Shown here: positions 50,318-58,375 of the stretch, one piece after another
Position numbering within the stretch: the stretch's first letter is position 1
How the letters are laid out: every line of letters starts with the position of its first letter
Source: Cedecea neteri
GTDB lineage: Bacteria > Pseudomonadota > Gammaproteobacteria > Enterobacterales > Enterobacteriaceae
DNA length: 64,000 nucleotides
Direction of reading: 5' to 3'
NCBI RefSeq assembly: GCF_000758305.1
Contig: NZ_CP009458.1
Coordinates: forward strand, 3,472,001 to 3,536,000
Program-made: the position numbers and the translations under genes
Notes under the pieces: model-generated
Told to the model about the DNA's origin: nothing
The model's input: the letters and a program-made list of their open reading frames with translations, nothing else
Database searches by the model: none

Positions 50318-51177
50318 CAGTCGAGCCTCGTGTGGGTTTTACGCAGCAGGCTGTCGCCGAGCAGGTTACAGCCGATCACCAGCGCCGCAATAATCAGCCC
50401 CGGCCACAGCACCAGCCATTCCGCCAGCAGCATGTAGGAACGGCCCTCGCCAATCAGGTTACCGAGCGTAGGCGTTGGCGGCTGGATCCCCATCCCGAGA
50501 AAGCCAATGGAGGCTTCAAGCACAATCAGTCTTGGAATATCCAGCGTCAGAAGCACAACCAGCGGCGTGGCGAGGTTAGGCAGAATATGCCGCAGCAGAA
50601 TGCGCGGCGTGGAAAAGCCCATCGCGCGGACGGCTTCGATGTATTCCAGCTCGCGAAGCTCAAGGGTCTTGGCGCGCGCCACGCGGGCGTAAATCGCCCA
50701 GCTGGTCACGCCCATGATCAGAATAATGTTTTCCAGTGAAGTGCCGAACAGCGCCATCACCAGCAAAATTAACAGAATAAACGGCACCGCCAGCTGAATG
50801 TCCATCAGGCGCATGATAACGGCATCCAGCCAGCCGCCAACGTAGCCCGCCAGCATGCCCAGCAGGGTGCCGATAACGGCGGCAATTGCCGCCGCCAGTA
50901 ACACCACCATCAGGGAAAGGCGGGTACCCGCCAGGATCCTTGACAGCAAATCGCGCCCGAGCTGATCGGTGCCGAGCCAGTGCATCCCGCTTGCCGTTTC
51001 ACTGCCCGGCGGCAGGAAGGTATCCGCCAGGTTGTTGGTTAACGGGTCGGGCAAGGGCAGCCAGGGGGCCGCCAGTGCCAGCAGGATCACTATGCCAAGC
51101 AATAAGCCCCCCAGCGCTCCGTCACCTGAAATCAGGCGGCGAGGGCGGCGGGTCAGGGCGCGTCCGGGAAAAATCAT
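50317..51177 (-). CDS. ABC transporter permease (DppC-like)
   Basis: 286 residues with the DppC signature LGTDQLGRDLLSRIL (about residues 68-82) and an EAA loop EYIEAVRAMGFSTPRILLRHILPNLATPL. Five to six membrane helices. Overlaps the binding-protein gene by 4 nt. No ATPase gene follows in this operon, unlike the other peptide-type importer in the window. Confidence 0.92.
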   Translation of the reverse strand: MIFPGRALTRRPRRLISGDGALGGLLLGIVILLALAAPWLPLPDPLTNNLADTFLPPGSETASGMHWLGTDQLGRDLLSRILAGTRLSLMVVLLAAAIAAVIGTLLGMLAGYVGGWLDAVIMRLMDIQLAVPFILLILLVMALFGTSLENIILIMGVTSWAIYARVARAKTLELRELEYIEAVRAMGFSTPRILLRHILPNLATPLVVLLTLDIPRLIVLEASIGFLGMGIQPPTPTLGNLIGEGRSYMLLAEWLVLWPGLIIAALVIGCNLLGDSLLRKTHTRLD

Positions 51178-52676
51178 TTCAGCCTCAAATCATACAGCGG
51201 GATACGTGCGTCGGCGCGGCCGGTAAAGTTCAGGCTGTCGCTGTTGGCATAGAGAGAATCCTCGCGGTAGAGCGGGATCAACGGCTGCTCTTTGGCGACA
51301 ACTTTCTGGATGTCCTGCAGGATAACTTCACGCTTCTTCGCATCCACCGTTGAGCGGCTGGCGTTCAGCAGCTTATCCAGTTCAGGGTTGCTGACCGTGG
51401 AGTACGGCTCGCCGGAGTGCAGGATAGGGTACAGCGCGGCATCGGCATCCAGAGTCTGGGTTGAGCCCCATGCCAGCATGTACATTTCTGCCTGTTTACC
51501 GGAAGCCACCTGTTGGGTATAGACGGACCACTCAGGCACTTCAAGCTGCGCCTTCACGCCGATGGCGGCTAAGTCCTGCACAATCGCCTGAGCCACTTCG
51601 GCGCTGGCGATATAGCGACGCGGCGCCTGGAATTTCAGCGTGAAGCCGTCCGGGTAACCTGCTTCCTTAAGCAGAGCTTTAGCTTTGGCAATGTCCTGCT
51701 CAGGAGCCGGAACATTGAGGTAACCAAAGTCCTTCGCGCCAGCCATGGTGCCGGTTGGCGTGCCAAAACCGTGCAGCAGCTGGGTGGTATAGGCTTGACG
51801 ATTCAGCGCCAGCGACAGTGCCTGGCGAACCCGTGCATCACTTAAAGGTTTCTCACCATTCTTCAGGCCGAGATAAATGGTCAGCCCACCGCCTTTCACC
51901 TGCTCAAGATGGATGCCTGGCTTGTTTTTAAGGGTTGAAACGAGGTCGGCAGGGACGCTGTCAACCAGCTGTACTTCCCCTGTTAACAGGGCAGTAATGC
52001 GGGCGGTTGCTTCAGGGATTGGACGCCAGGTCACCTGGTCAATTGTGGGTTTTCCACGCCAATAATGTGGATTAGCCTGCATAACGACACGTTCATCTGG
52101 TATAAATTCTTTTAATGTATATGCTCCACTACCAATAGGTTTTCGTGCAAATTCCGCAGCACCGACTTTACTTACATAGGCAGGCGGTACGATATAGGTT
52201 GGATAGCGGCTCATACGGGTAGGCAGAAGCGGGTCCGGGCCATCCGTGTGAATGCGAACTTGATAGTCGCCGGTGACCTCTACCGACTTAATGGTGCGGA
52301 TGTAAGAAATCGTTGGCGCGTGGTTGGCCGGGTCAAGAATACGGTCAATGGAGAATTTCACCGCCGCGGCGTTAACGGGTTCACCGTTGGTGAAAGTGAC
52401 GCCGGGACGTAAGTCGAATTGCCAGGTCGTGTCATCCAGCGCTTTCCAGGATGTGGCAAGGCCGGGCTGAAGCTGCATGTTTTTATCGCGCAGGACCAGC
52501 GTATCGAAAATATTGTCCACCAGGGTGGCGGCTTCTTTAAGAAAACCGGGATCCATCGCGGTGGCGGAAGCAGGTTGGGCTATAACTAATTCACTTGCGT
52601 AGCTAAAGGGGGTTACCAGGCTAATTAATACAGCCAGAGTTGCGAGCTTACGGCCAGATGCTTTCATTGTAGTCAA
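51174..52676 (-). CDS. ABC transporter substrate-binding protein (SBP family 5)
   Basis: 500 residues with a signal peptide (LATLAVLISLVTPFSYA). Family 5 features include LVIAQPASATAMDPGFLKEAATLVDNIFDTLV, ATSWKALDDTTWQFDLRPGVTFTNGEPV, and KPIGSGAYTLKEFIPDERVVM. First gene of a seven-gene operon (binding protein, two permeases, M20-like protein, desulfhydrase, reductase, rhodanese). The catabolic genes suggest the ligand carries cysteine or a related thiol, perhaps as a peptide, acyl derivative or ring compound. A GntR regulator gene is divergent from it. Confidence 0.9.
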   Translation of the reverse strand: MTTMKASGRKLATLAVLISLVTPFSYASELVIAQPASATAMDPGFLKEAATLVDNIFDTLVLRDKNMQLQPGLATSWKALDDTTWQFDLRPGVTFTNGEPVNAAAVKFSIDRILDPANHAPTISYIRTIKSVEVTGDYQVRIHTDGPDPLLPTRMSRYPTYIVPPAYVSKVGAAEFARKPIGSGAYTLKEFIPDERVVMQANPHYWRGKPTIDQVTWRPIPEATARITALLTGEVQLVDSVPADLVSTLKNKPGIHLEQVKGGGLTIYLGLKNGEKPLSDARVRQALSLALNRQAYTTQLLHGFGTPTGTMAGAKDFGYLNVPAPEQDIAKAKALLKEAGYPDGFTLKFQAPRRYIASAEVAQAIVQDLAAIGVKAQLEVPEWSVYTQQVASGKQAEMYMLAWGSTQTLDADAALYPILHSGEPYSTVSNPELDKLLNASRSTVDAKKREVILQDIQKVVAKEQPLIPLYREDSLYANSDSLNFTGRADARIPLYDLRLK

Positions 52677-52740
52677 TCCCTATACGTTACCGTCTAAATT
52701 ATTGACGGATATCGAATGTTTCGTCAGGTTAATTCGCATG

Positions 52741-52786
52741 GTGGTATAAATTTGTGGTAAGAGTACATGATATATCCTATATACTC
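52741..52786. promoter_or_regulatory. Candidate GntR operator region
   Basis: Between the divergent importer operon and gntR lie two direct GTGGTA repeats (52741-52746, 52755-52760) and an interrupted inverted pair GAGTA (52761-52765)/TACTC (52782-52786) flanking an AT-rich core. These are weak signals, reported because the position fits a regulator site. Confidence 0.3.
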
Positions 52787-52851
52787 CATTGATGACAAGC
52801 CAGTTATTAAACTGCAAATACAAAGTAGTTATTTTGCTATAGGAAATAAAC

Positions 52852-53508
52852 ATGCTTGACTTAGAAAAAGCGCAAAGAATGAGTTTAACCATGCAAGTTG
52901 AGGGCAGGTTAAAGAGTGCGTTGATCGTGGGAACCTTAAAACCCGGCGCAAGATTAGTGACCAAAGAGATTGCAGAGCAGCTTGGTACCAGCATTACGCC
53001 GGTGCGTGAAGCGCTTTTGCGTCTTGTTTCTTCTGGCGCACTTGACGCGACGCCGGCGCAGGCTTTTTTAGTGCCTGAAATTTCCCTGGGGCGTTACCAC
53101 GAAATTACAACCATCCGTAAAAATCTGGAGGGTATGGCGGTAGAGCAGGCGGCACGTTATATGGATAAAACCAAACTAGCTCGACTGCAGCAGCTATGTG
53201 ATGCGTTTCTTGAAGCGAAGCATGTCAGCGTTGAAGCTGCGTTGCAGGCTAATCGGGAGTTTCGTTTCCAGCTGTTTGAGTACGCAGAGATGCCAACACT
53301 CACCGTGTTAATTGAGCAGCTTTGGGTGCGCATTGGGCCATGCTTTAATTATTTGTACCCACAGTCGGAAGAAATGACTCAGGGTCACCATAATTACGAC
53401 GATTTGCTGGAAGCCCTGAGCGAAAAAGATGAAAAGCGTAGCGTGAAAGCAATTCATAAAGCGATAGATGACGGGGCAGATATTTTGCGCCGACAGTACT
53501 TTGGTTAA
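52852..53508 (+). CDS. GntR-family (FadR/FCD-type) transcriptional regulator
   Basis: 218 residues. The winged-helix domain (residues ~10-75: LIVGTLKPGARLVTKEIAEQLGTSITPVREALLRLVSSGAL) is followed by an all-helical FCD effector domain with EITTIRKNLEGMAVEQAARYM and the metal/ligand-binding pattern ending in DDLLEALSEKDEKRSVKAIHKAIDDG. Divergent from the organosulfur importer operon with 175 bp between starts, so it most likely controls that operon. Confidence 0.92.
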   Translation: MLDLEKAQRMSLTMQVEGRLKSALIVGTLKPGARLVTKEIAEQLGTSITPVREALLRLVSSGALDATPAQAFLVPEISLGRYHEITTIRKNLEGMAVEQAARYMDKTKLARLQQLCDAFLEAKHVSVEAALQANREFRFQLFEYAEMPTLTVLIEQLWVRIGPCFNYLYPQSEEMTQGHHNYDDLLEALSEKDEKRSVKAIHKAIDDGADILRRQYFG

Positions 53509-53546
53509 AGACTAAACAACTTTAATTTATTAACGCACAGCAAATA

Positions 53547-53598
53547 AATGGCCTTTTGTATTCCTCTGGATGTGGGTCAGAGTCAACAAAAGGCCATT
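53547..53598. terminator. Long inverted-repeat terminator between gntR and the gamma-lyase gene
   Basis: AATGGCCTTTTGT (53547-53559) and ACAAAAGGCCATT (53586-53598) are perfect 13-bp inverted arms with a 26-nt loop that can itself form a small CTCTG/CAGAG stem. It lies between convergent genes. Confidence 0.75.
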
Positions 53599-53646
53599 AT
53601 TTATATTTATGACAGTATTTCTTACTGCGCTTTAGCGAATTATTCG

Positions 53647-54789
53647 TTAACTCAGCGCCTGTGCCAGATCCGCCCGCAAATCCTCTGCGTCTTCAATCCC
53701 GACCGACAAACGAATCAGCTGCGGCACAATGCCGTTACTCAACCGCTGTTCTAGCGGAATAGAAGCATGGGTCATGCTGAATGGCTGGCTGACCAGGCTT
53801 TCCACGCCACCCAGACTTTCGGCGAGCGTAAACAGCTTCAGCTTGCGAATTACCTCTTCAGCGCGTTTTTCATTCCCGCGAACCACAATTGAAATCATGC
53901 CGCCTGGCTGCGACATTTGCTGGCGTGCCAGATGATATTGAGGGTGAGTCTCCAGCCACGGGAAATAGACTTTTTCGACTTCAGGATGCGTCTGGAGCCA
54001 TTCGGCCAGCTGGAGCGCGTTGCTGCTGTGGCGTTCCATGCGCAGCGCCAGTGTACGAATGCCCCGCAGCGTCAGGAAGCTGCTGAACGGGTCAAGCACG
54101 CCGCCAACCGCATTTTGCAAATAGCCAAGCTGCTGTGCCAGGTCGTCATTCCCGCCAACCACCGCCAGCCCAGCGACAACATCAGAGTGGCCGTTCAGGT
54201 ACTTGGTGGCCGAGTGCACCACGATATCGAACCCGGACTCCAGCGGGCGCTGAAGCGCAGGCGAAGCGAACGTGTTGTCGGCCACGCTTATCAGGCGATG
54301 GCGTTTCGCGATATCCGCAATTGCCGCCAGGTCTGCCAGCTTAAGCAGTGGGTTGGTAGGCGTTTCCACCCAAATCATACGTGTTTCAGGGCGAATAGCC
54401 GCTTGCAGCCCGTCGAGGTCTTCAGGCTTAACCCAGCTGACCTGGAGCGCGGCGCTGCGTTTACGCACGTTTTCAATCAACCGCCAGGTGCCGCCGTACA
54501 CGTCGTCAACGGCAATGATATGGCTGCCGCTGTCCAAAAGTTCGAGGACGGTTGAGATAGCCGCGAGCCCTGAGGCAAACGCGTAACCCCGCTGGCCGCC
54601 TTCGAGTTCGGCAATCGCCGTTTCCAGCGCCTGGCGGGTCGGGTTGCCGCTGCGAGAGTATTCAAACCCCGTATGCTGGCCCGGTGCCGGTTGGGCAAAG
54701 GTCGATGTGGCATAAATCGGTGGCATCACCGCGCCGTGTGCATCATCAAAAGTACCGCTGTGCACACTCTGGGTAGCAAATTTATTCAT
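53647..54789 (-). CDS. Cystathionine gamma-lyase/synthase-type PLP enzyme (MccB-like)
   Basis: 380 residues of the Cys/Met metabolism PLP family: FEYSRSGNPTRQALETAIAELEGG (about residues 42-65), SVADNTFASPALQRPLE, and the PLP lysine in VHSATKYLNGHSDVVAG (about residue 195). Paired with a cystathionine beta-synthase-type gene 16 nt upstream, the usual mccA-mccB layout, so it probably works as cystathionine gamma-lyase in reverse transsulfuration, giving cysteine. MetB-type activity cannot be excluded by sequence alone. The terminator at 53547-53598 follows. Confidence 0.88.
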   Translation of the reverse strand: MNKFATQSVHSGTFDDAHGAVMPPIYATSTFAQPAPGQHTGFEYSRSGNPTRQALETAIAELEGGQRGYAFASGLAAISTVLELLDSGSHIIAVDDVYGGTWRLIENVRKRSAALQVSWVKPEDLDGLQAAIRPETRMIWVETPTNPLLKLADLAAIADIAKRHRLISVADNTFASPALQRPLESGFDIVVHSATKYLNGHSDVVAGLAVVGGNDDLAQQLGYLQNAVGGVLDPFSSFLTLRGIRTLALRMERHSSNALQLAEWLQTHPEVEKVYFPWLETHPQYHLARQQMSQPGGMISIVVRGNEKRAEEVIRKLKLFTLAESLGGVESLVSQPFSMTHASIPLEQRLSNGIVPQLIRLSVGIEDAEDLRADLAQALS

Positions 54790-54805
54790 GAATTTTCCTT
54801 AATAG

Positions 54806-55774
54806 TTACGCCAGGTTTTGCTGGCTGAGCCATTGATCGTTAAACATTTTCGATAAATATTTGTTGCCGCTGTCGCAGGCGAAGGTGACCACACGTTTTG
54901 GCGTGCTTTGTGCCTGGCAATAGCGCAAAGCGGCGGCAAGCAGGGTGCCGGTAGAGGAACCGGCCAGGACGCCTTCGTGGGTTAGCAATTCGCGGGCCGT
55001 GAAAAAGGCTTCTCGATCGCTGATCCGGTATGCGTGCTTGACCTGTTTAAAATTGGCGAGGCCTGGCACAAAGTCTTCCCCAATGCCTTCCACCAGCCAG
55101 CTGCCGACTTCGCCGTGGTGACCGTGTTCCACCACGTCGGCAAGAATGGATCCGCAGGGATCGGCAAGGACAAACTCAGTTTGCGGGGAGTGCTGATGGA
55201 AAAATTGCTGCAGGCCGCCAAGCGTGCCGCCGGAACCTACCCCTACGACAATGGCGTCAATGTGGCCTCCGGTTTGTTCCCAAAGCTCAACGGCCGTGCC
55301 GGTGGTATGCGCCAGAGGGTTCGCGGGGTTGGAAAATTGATCGATGTAGTAGCTGCCGGGAATGTCTGCTGCCAACCGCAGGGCGTAATCCTGGTAATAT
55401 TCCGGGTGGCCTTTAGTGACGTCTGACCGGGTCAGTCGCACGTCCACGCCAAGCGCGCGAAGATGGAAGATCTTTTCCTGACTCATTTTGTCCGGCACCA
55501 CCAAAATCAGCGGGTAGCCTTTTTGTGTGGCAATCAGCGCCAGCCCCAGCCCGGTGTTGCCCGCCGTGGCTTCAATAATCGTGCCGCCTGGCTGCAGCTT
55601 ACCGCTGCGCTCGGCATGTTCGATCATCGACAGGGCAACGCGGTCTTTGATTGAGCCGCCAGGGTTTTGGTTTTCCAGCTTGAGCAACAGCTCGCAGCGG
55701 CCGGTATCAAGGTGATTAAGCCGCAGCAGCGGCGTGCGGCCTATCAGGTCCAGGACGGAATCGGCAATCATCAT
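54806..55774 (-). CDS. Cystathionine beta-synthase/O-acetylserine-dependent synthase (MccA-like)
   Basis: 322 residues from ATG at 55774 (a second ATG follows directly; GAGAGA precedes both). Fold-type II PLP enzyme: PLP lysine in NPGGSIKDRVALSM (about residue 43), EATAGNTGLGLALIA (about 75), and GVGSGGTLGG (about 185). Bacterial CBS-type length without the regulatory CBS domains or haem site of animal enzymes. With the downstream gamma-lyase it forms the homocysteine-to-cysteine route. The longer ORF start at 55798 would place the palindrome at 55782-55800 inside the coding region and lacks a ribosome binding site. Confidence 0.88.
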   Translation of the reverse strand: MMIADSVLDLIGRTPLLRLNHLDTGRCELLLKLENQNPGGSIKDRVALSMIEHAERSGKLQPGGTIIEATAGNTGLGLALIATQKGYPLILVVPDKMSQEKIFHLRALGVDVRLTRSDVTKGHPEYYQDYALRLAADIPGSYYIDQFSNPANPLAHTTGTAVELWEQTGGHIDAIVVGVGSGGTLGGLQQFFHQHSPQTEFVLADPCGSILADVVEHGHHGEVGSWLVEGIGEDFVPGLANFKQVKHAYRISDREAFFTARELLTHEGVLAGSSTGTLLAAALRYCQAQSTPKRVVTFACDSGNKYLSKMFNDQWLSQQNLA

Positions 55775-55781
55775 TCTCTCA

Positions 55782-55800
55782 ACATGAAAAGTGTTCATGT
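55782..55800. promoter_or_regulatory. Palindrome immediately upstream of the transsulfuration genes
   Basis: ACATGAA (55782-55788) and TTCATGT (55794-55800) are perfect 7-bp arms with a 5-bp spacer, 8-26 bp before the MccA-like start. Location suggests an operator or a leader hairpin overlapping the ribosome binding region. Confidence 0.5.
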
Positions 55801-55969
55801 ATGGAATGATAGGGCGGCGAATTGGCGCTTCTAAAGAACATAAACCCGGCGTTTAGATCGGAAAGTAATATAATGTGCTGTTATGGCGGTAGGGAAGGAA
55901 AGCCATTCGGATGTCCGGAATGGAGGATGGCTAAACAAGTCTACTTTTGCCGGTTTAAGCCTGTTTTTT

Positions 55970-56001
55970 AAACAAAAAAGCCAGCGACTTATGCGCTGGC
56001 T
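55970..56001 (-). terminator. Terminator of the Rrf2 regulator gene
   Basis: On the minus strand AGCCAGCG (complement of 55994-56001) pairs with CGCTGGCT (complement of 55979-55986) and is followed by a run of six T, 36 nt after the stop. Confidence 0.85.
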
Positions 56002-56036
56002 GGCTATGGATCTGCGAAATTGTACTAAGTGAAAAG

Positions 56037-56543
56037 CTAATTGCTACGCCGGTCGCGGATCCAGTCCTGGACTTCGATAACAAATTCATCCGGTGCCTTA
56101 CGGTACATGCGGCGAGCCAGATCCAGCACGGTATGCTGAGCCAACGCTTCTTCCATGCGCTGCTGGGCGATGTTCATCACCGCACGTACGCCGCAAATCC
56201 CTTCACAGGCCCATTCAGGCGGCGTTGCTTCAAACACGGCCAGCCGCTGGCGAATCTCTTTGCAGTCGAAAATGCTTTTCTCACCGTCGATAGCTTCCAC
56301 AATGTCCAGCACGCTGATTTGGTCCGGCGGACGGGAAAGGGTAAACCCACCGCCTTTGCCTTCGCTGCTGATGACGAGCCCCGCTCTGGAAAGTTTGGTG
56401 AAAATTTTACCGAGGTAGTCGTAGGGCACGCCCTGCAGTTCGGCGATTTCACGCACGTTCATTTCGCGGCCTTCACCTTTGCCATCCACCATGCATATCA
56501 GGCTATGAATGCCGTACTCCACGCCCGAACTGTAAAACGCCAT
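56037..56543 (-). CDS. Rrf2-family transcriptional regulator, putative Fe-S or thiol sensor
   Basis: 168 residues. The winged helix (residues 1-80) has the Rrf2 hallmarks YGIHSLICMV, VREIAELQGVPYDYLGKIFTKLSRAGLV and EGKGGGFTLSRPP. Cysteines are at 17, 94, 113 and 117. The 94/113/117 set lies where IscR and NsrR hold their cluster ligands, but the spacing differs from IscR (92, 98, 104). It could bind a [2Fe-2S] cluster or form disulfides. Divergent from an NDH-2-like flavoprotein gene, with a near-perfect 24-bp palindrome between them. Confidence 0.88.
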   Translation of the reverse strand: MAFYSSGVEYGIHSLICMVDGKGEGREMNVREIAELQGVPYDYLGKIFTKLSRAGLVISSEGKGGGFTLSRPPDQISVLDIVEAIDGEKSIFDCKEIRQRLAVFEATPPEWACEGICGVRAVMNIAQQRMEEALAQHTVLDLARRMYRKAPDEFVIEVQDWIRDRRSN

Positions 56544-56644
56544 ACTGCCTCCGACTCATTTAATCCAGGTAATGTAGGGATTTTACTCATGGGATGCAAT
56601 CTGTAACCCCGAAAACAGAGGATTAAAAATAAACTCCGAAAGAT

Positions 56645-56674
56645 CTTGTCGTAGTTAACTGCGACAAGTATAGT
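56645..56674 (+). promoter_or_regulatory. Rrf2-type operator overlapping the flavoprotein promoter
   Basis: CTTGTCG (56645-56651), an AGTTAACT core and CGACAAG (56662-56668) make a 24-bp palindrome with one mismatched pair. A promoter with -35 TTGTCG (56647-56652) and -10 TATAGT (56669-56674), 16 bp apart, overlaps it, so a bound regulator would block transcription. Confidence 0.75.
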
Positions 56675-56715
56675 CGCAGTCGTTGGCCACTGAGGGCCTT
56701 TACCGGAGTAGAACC

Positions 56716-57918
56716 ATGCAACAGAAGATCCTGATCCTTGGCGCCGGCTTTGCCGGTATGTGGGCGGCCCTGAGCGCGGCCAGACTGGCGGCGATGCATA
56801 ACCGTGACGACATTGAGATCGCCGTGCTGGCCCCGCAGCCTGAACTGCGCGTTCGCCCACGTTTTTACGAAACCGAGGTGGCTTCGCTGGTCGCTCCGCT
56901 TCAGCCGTTGTTCGACGTTACTGGTGTGACTTTTGTGAAAGGCGAGGCGCAGCGTATCGACAGCGTCAATCAGTGCGTCTGGTACCGTGACGAGCAGGGC
57001 AACAGCACGCCGCGGCAGTATGACCGCCTCGTCCTCGCCACGGGCAGCAACCTGAAACGCGACCTGATCGACGGCGCGGCAGAGCATGCTTTTGACCTCG
57101 ACCAGCTCGAGAGCGCCCTGCGTCTGGAGCAGCATATCTCTGACTTAGCGCAGCAGCCGGAAAGTGAAGCCCGCAACACGGTCATTGTCTGCGGCGGCGG
57201 CTTTACAGGCATTGAGATGGCGACCGAGCTTCCAGGCAGATTACGCGCGGTACTGGGCGAAGAAACCAATGCCCGCGTTATTGTGGTGGAACGGGGCGAT
57301 AAAATCGGCGGCCGCTACAGCCGTGAACTGCGGGATGTGATTGCCACAGCCAGCGAAGAGCTGGGCGTGGAGTGGCGGCTGAATACCGACGTCCGCGAAA
57401 TCGATGCGAACGGCATTGTGCTGGCTGACGGCGAACGCATTGCCTCCAGCACGGTGATTCTCACCGCAGGCGTGCAGGCCAGCCCGCTAACGGCACAGAT
57501 TAATGCCCCGCGTGATAAACAGGGCCGTCTGCACGTGGATGCCTTTTTACGGGTGGAAGGGCAGCCAGCCATTTTTGCAACAGGTGATGTTGCGCGTGCC
57601 GAAACGGATGATCAGGGTAACCTCGCGTTAATGACCTGCCAGCACGCCATCATGCTGGGTCGTTTTGTGGGCTATAACGTGGCGGCAAGCCTGCTGGACG
57701 TGGCGCCACTGCCATACCGCCAGATCAACTATGTGACCTGTCTCGATCTTGGCGGCTGGGGCGCGGTATTTACCGAAGGCTGGGAGCAAAAAGTGACGCA
57801 CGTGCGCGAAGAAGCAAAGAAAATTAAGTTGTCGATTACTCAGGAACTGATCTATCCCCCGGTAGCAGACAGAAAAATCGCCTTTGAAACGGCGGATCCG
57901 TTAGCGCCGTTCGTCTAA
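56716..57918 (+). CDS. NDH-2-like NAD(P)H/FAD oxidoreductase
   Basis: 400 residues from the ATG at 56716 (GGAG ribosome binding site). Two dinucleotide-binding folds: ILILGAGFAGMWAALSAAR at the N-terminus for FAD and TVIVCGGGFTGIEMATEL (about residue 155) for NAD(P)H, then IFATGDVARAE for the flavin. It has the general plan of type II NADH dehydrogenases and sulfide:quinone reductase relatives, but is shorter than E. coli Ndh (434) and lacks an obvious C-terminal membrane anchor. Controlled, by position, by the divergent Rrf2 protein. Electron acceptor unknown; the region upstream deals with sulfide-releasing enzymes, so a sulfur-linked redox role is possible. Confidence 0.85.
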   Translation: MQQKILILGAGFAGMWAALSAARLAAMHNRDDIEIAVLAPQPELRVRPRFYETEVASLVAPLQPLFDVTGVTFVKGEAQRIDSVNQCVWYRDEQGNSTPRQYDRLVLATGSNLKRDLIDGAAEHAFDLDQLESALRLEQHISDLAQQPESEARNTVIVCGGGFTGIEMATELPGRLRAVLGEETNARVIVVERGDKIGGRYSRELRDVIATASEELGVEWRLNTDVREIDANGIVLADGERIASSTVILTAGVQASPLTAQINAPRDKQGRLHVDAFLRVEGQPAIFATGDVARAETDDQGNLALMTCQHAIMLGRFVGYNVAASLLDVAPLPYRQINYVTCLDLGGWGAVFTEGWEQKVTHVREEAKKIKLSITQELIYPPVADRKIAFETADPLAPFV

Positions 57919-57957
57919 GGGATTTATCATGCTGCCGAATGTTTATCAGGAGGCAGC

Positions 57958-58269
57958 ATGGCTAACGACATCACGTTTTTCCGCCGCTTTGAGCACGACA
58001 TTACCGCCGGACTCAAAACCATTACCCTGCGCGACAGCAGCGAATCTCATTTCCAGCCCGGCCAGCGTTTGCGCGTGGGCCGCTACGAAGATGATCTCTA
58101 TTTCTGCACGATCGACGTCATCAGCGTGACGCCGGTGCTGCTTGATGATTTGGACGAGGAACATGCGCGTCAGGAGAACATGACGCTGGCAGAGCTTAAA
58201 CAGGTGATTAATGAAATCTATCCGGGATTGAATGCGCTGTACGAAATTTCATTCCGGCTGGTGAGCTGA
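57958..58269 (+). CDS. yqfB: YqfB, ASCH-domain N4-acetylcytidine amidohydrolase
   Basis: 103 residues, the same size as E. coli YqfB and similar throughout: NDITFFRRFEHDITAGLKTITLRDSSESHFQPGQRLRVGRYEDDLYFCTIDV and ENMTLAELKQVINEIYPG. The ASCH fold covers the whole protein. YqfB hydrolyses N4-acetylcytidine to cytidine and acetate. The gene follows the flavoprotein by 39 nt with a good ribosome binding site (AGGAGG). In E. coli it is in another location. Confidence 0.93.
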   Translation: MANDITFFRRFEHDITAGLKTITLRDSSESHFQPGQRLRVGRYEDDLYFCTIDVISVTPVLLDDLDEEHARQENMTLAELKQVINEIYPGLNALYEISFRLVS

Positions 58270-58375
58270 GCCTTCGCCCGGGATTAGCGGGTGGGAAGGG
58301 GGATAATCGTGCGTTTGCTTGGATTGGCGGCTGGTAGTATCAGTGATACCTCTTGCGCTATTACAACAACACATT

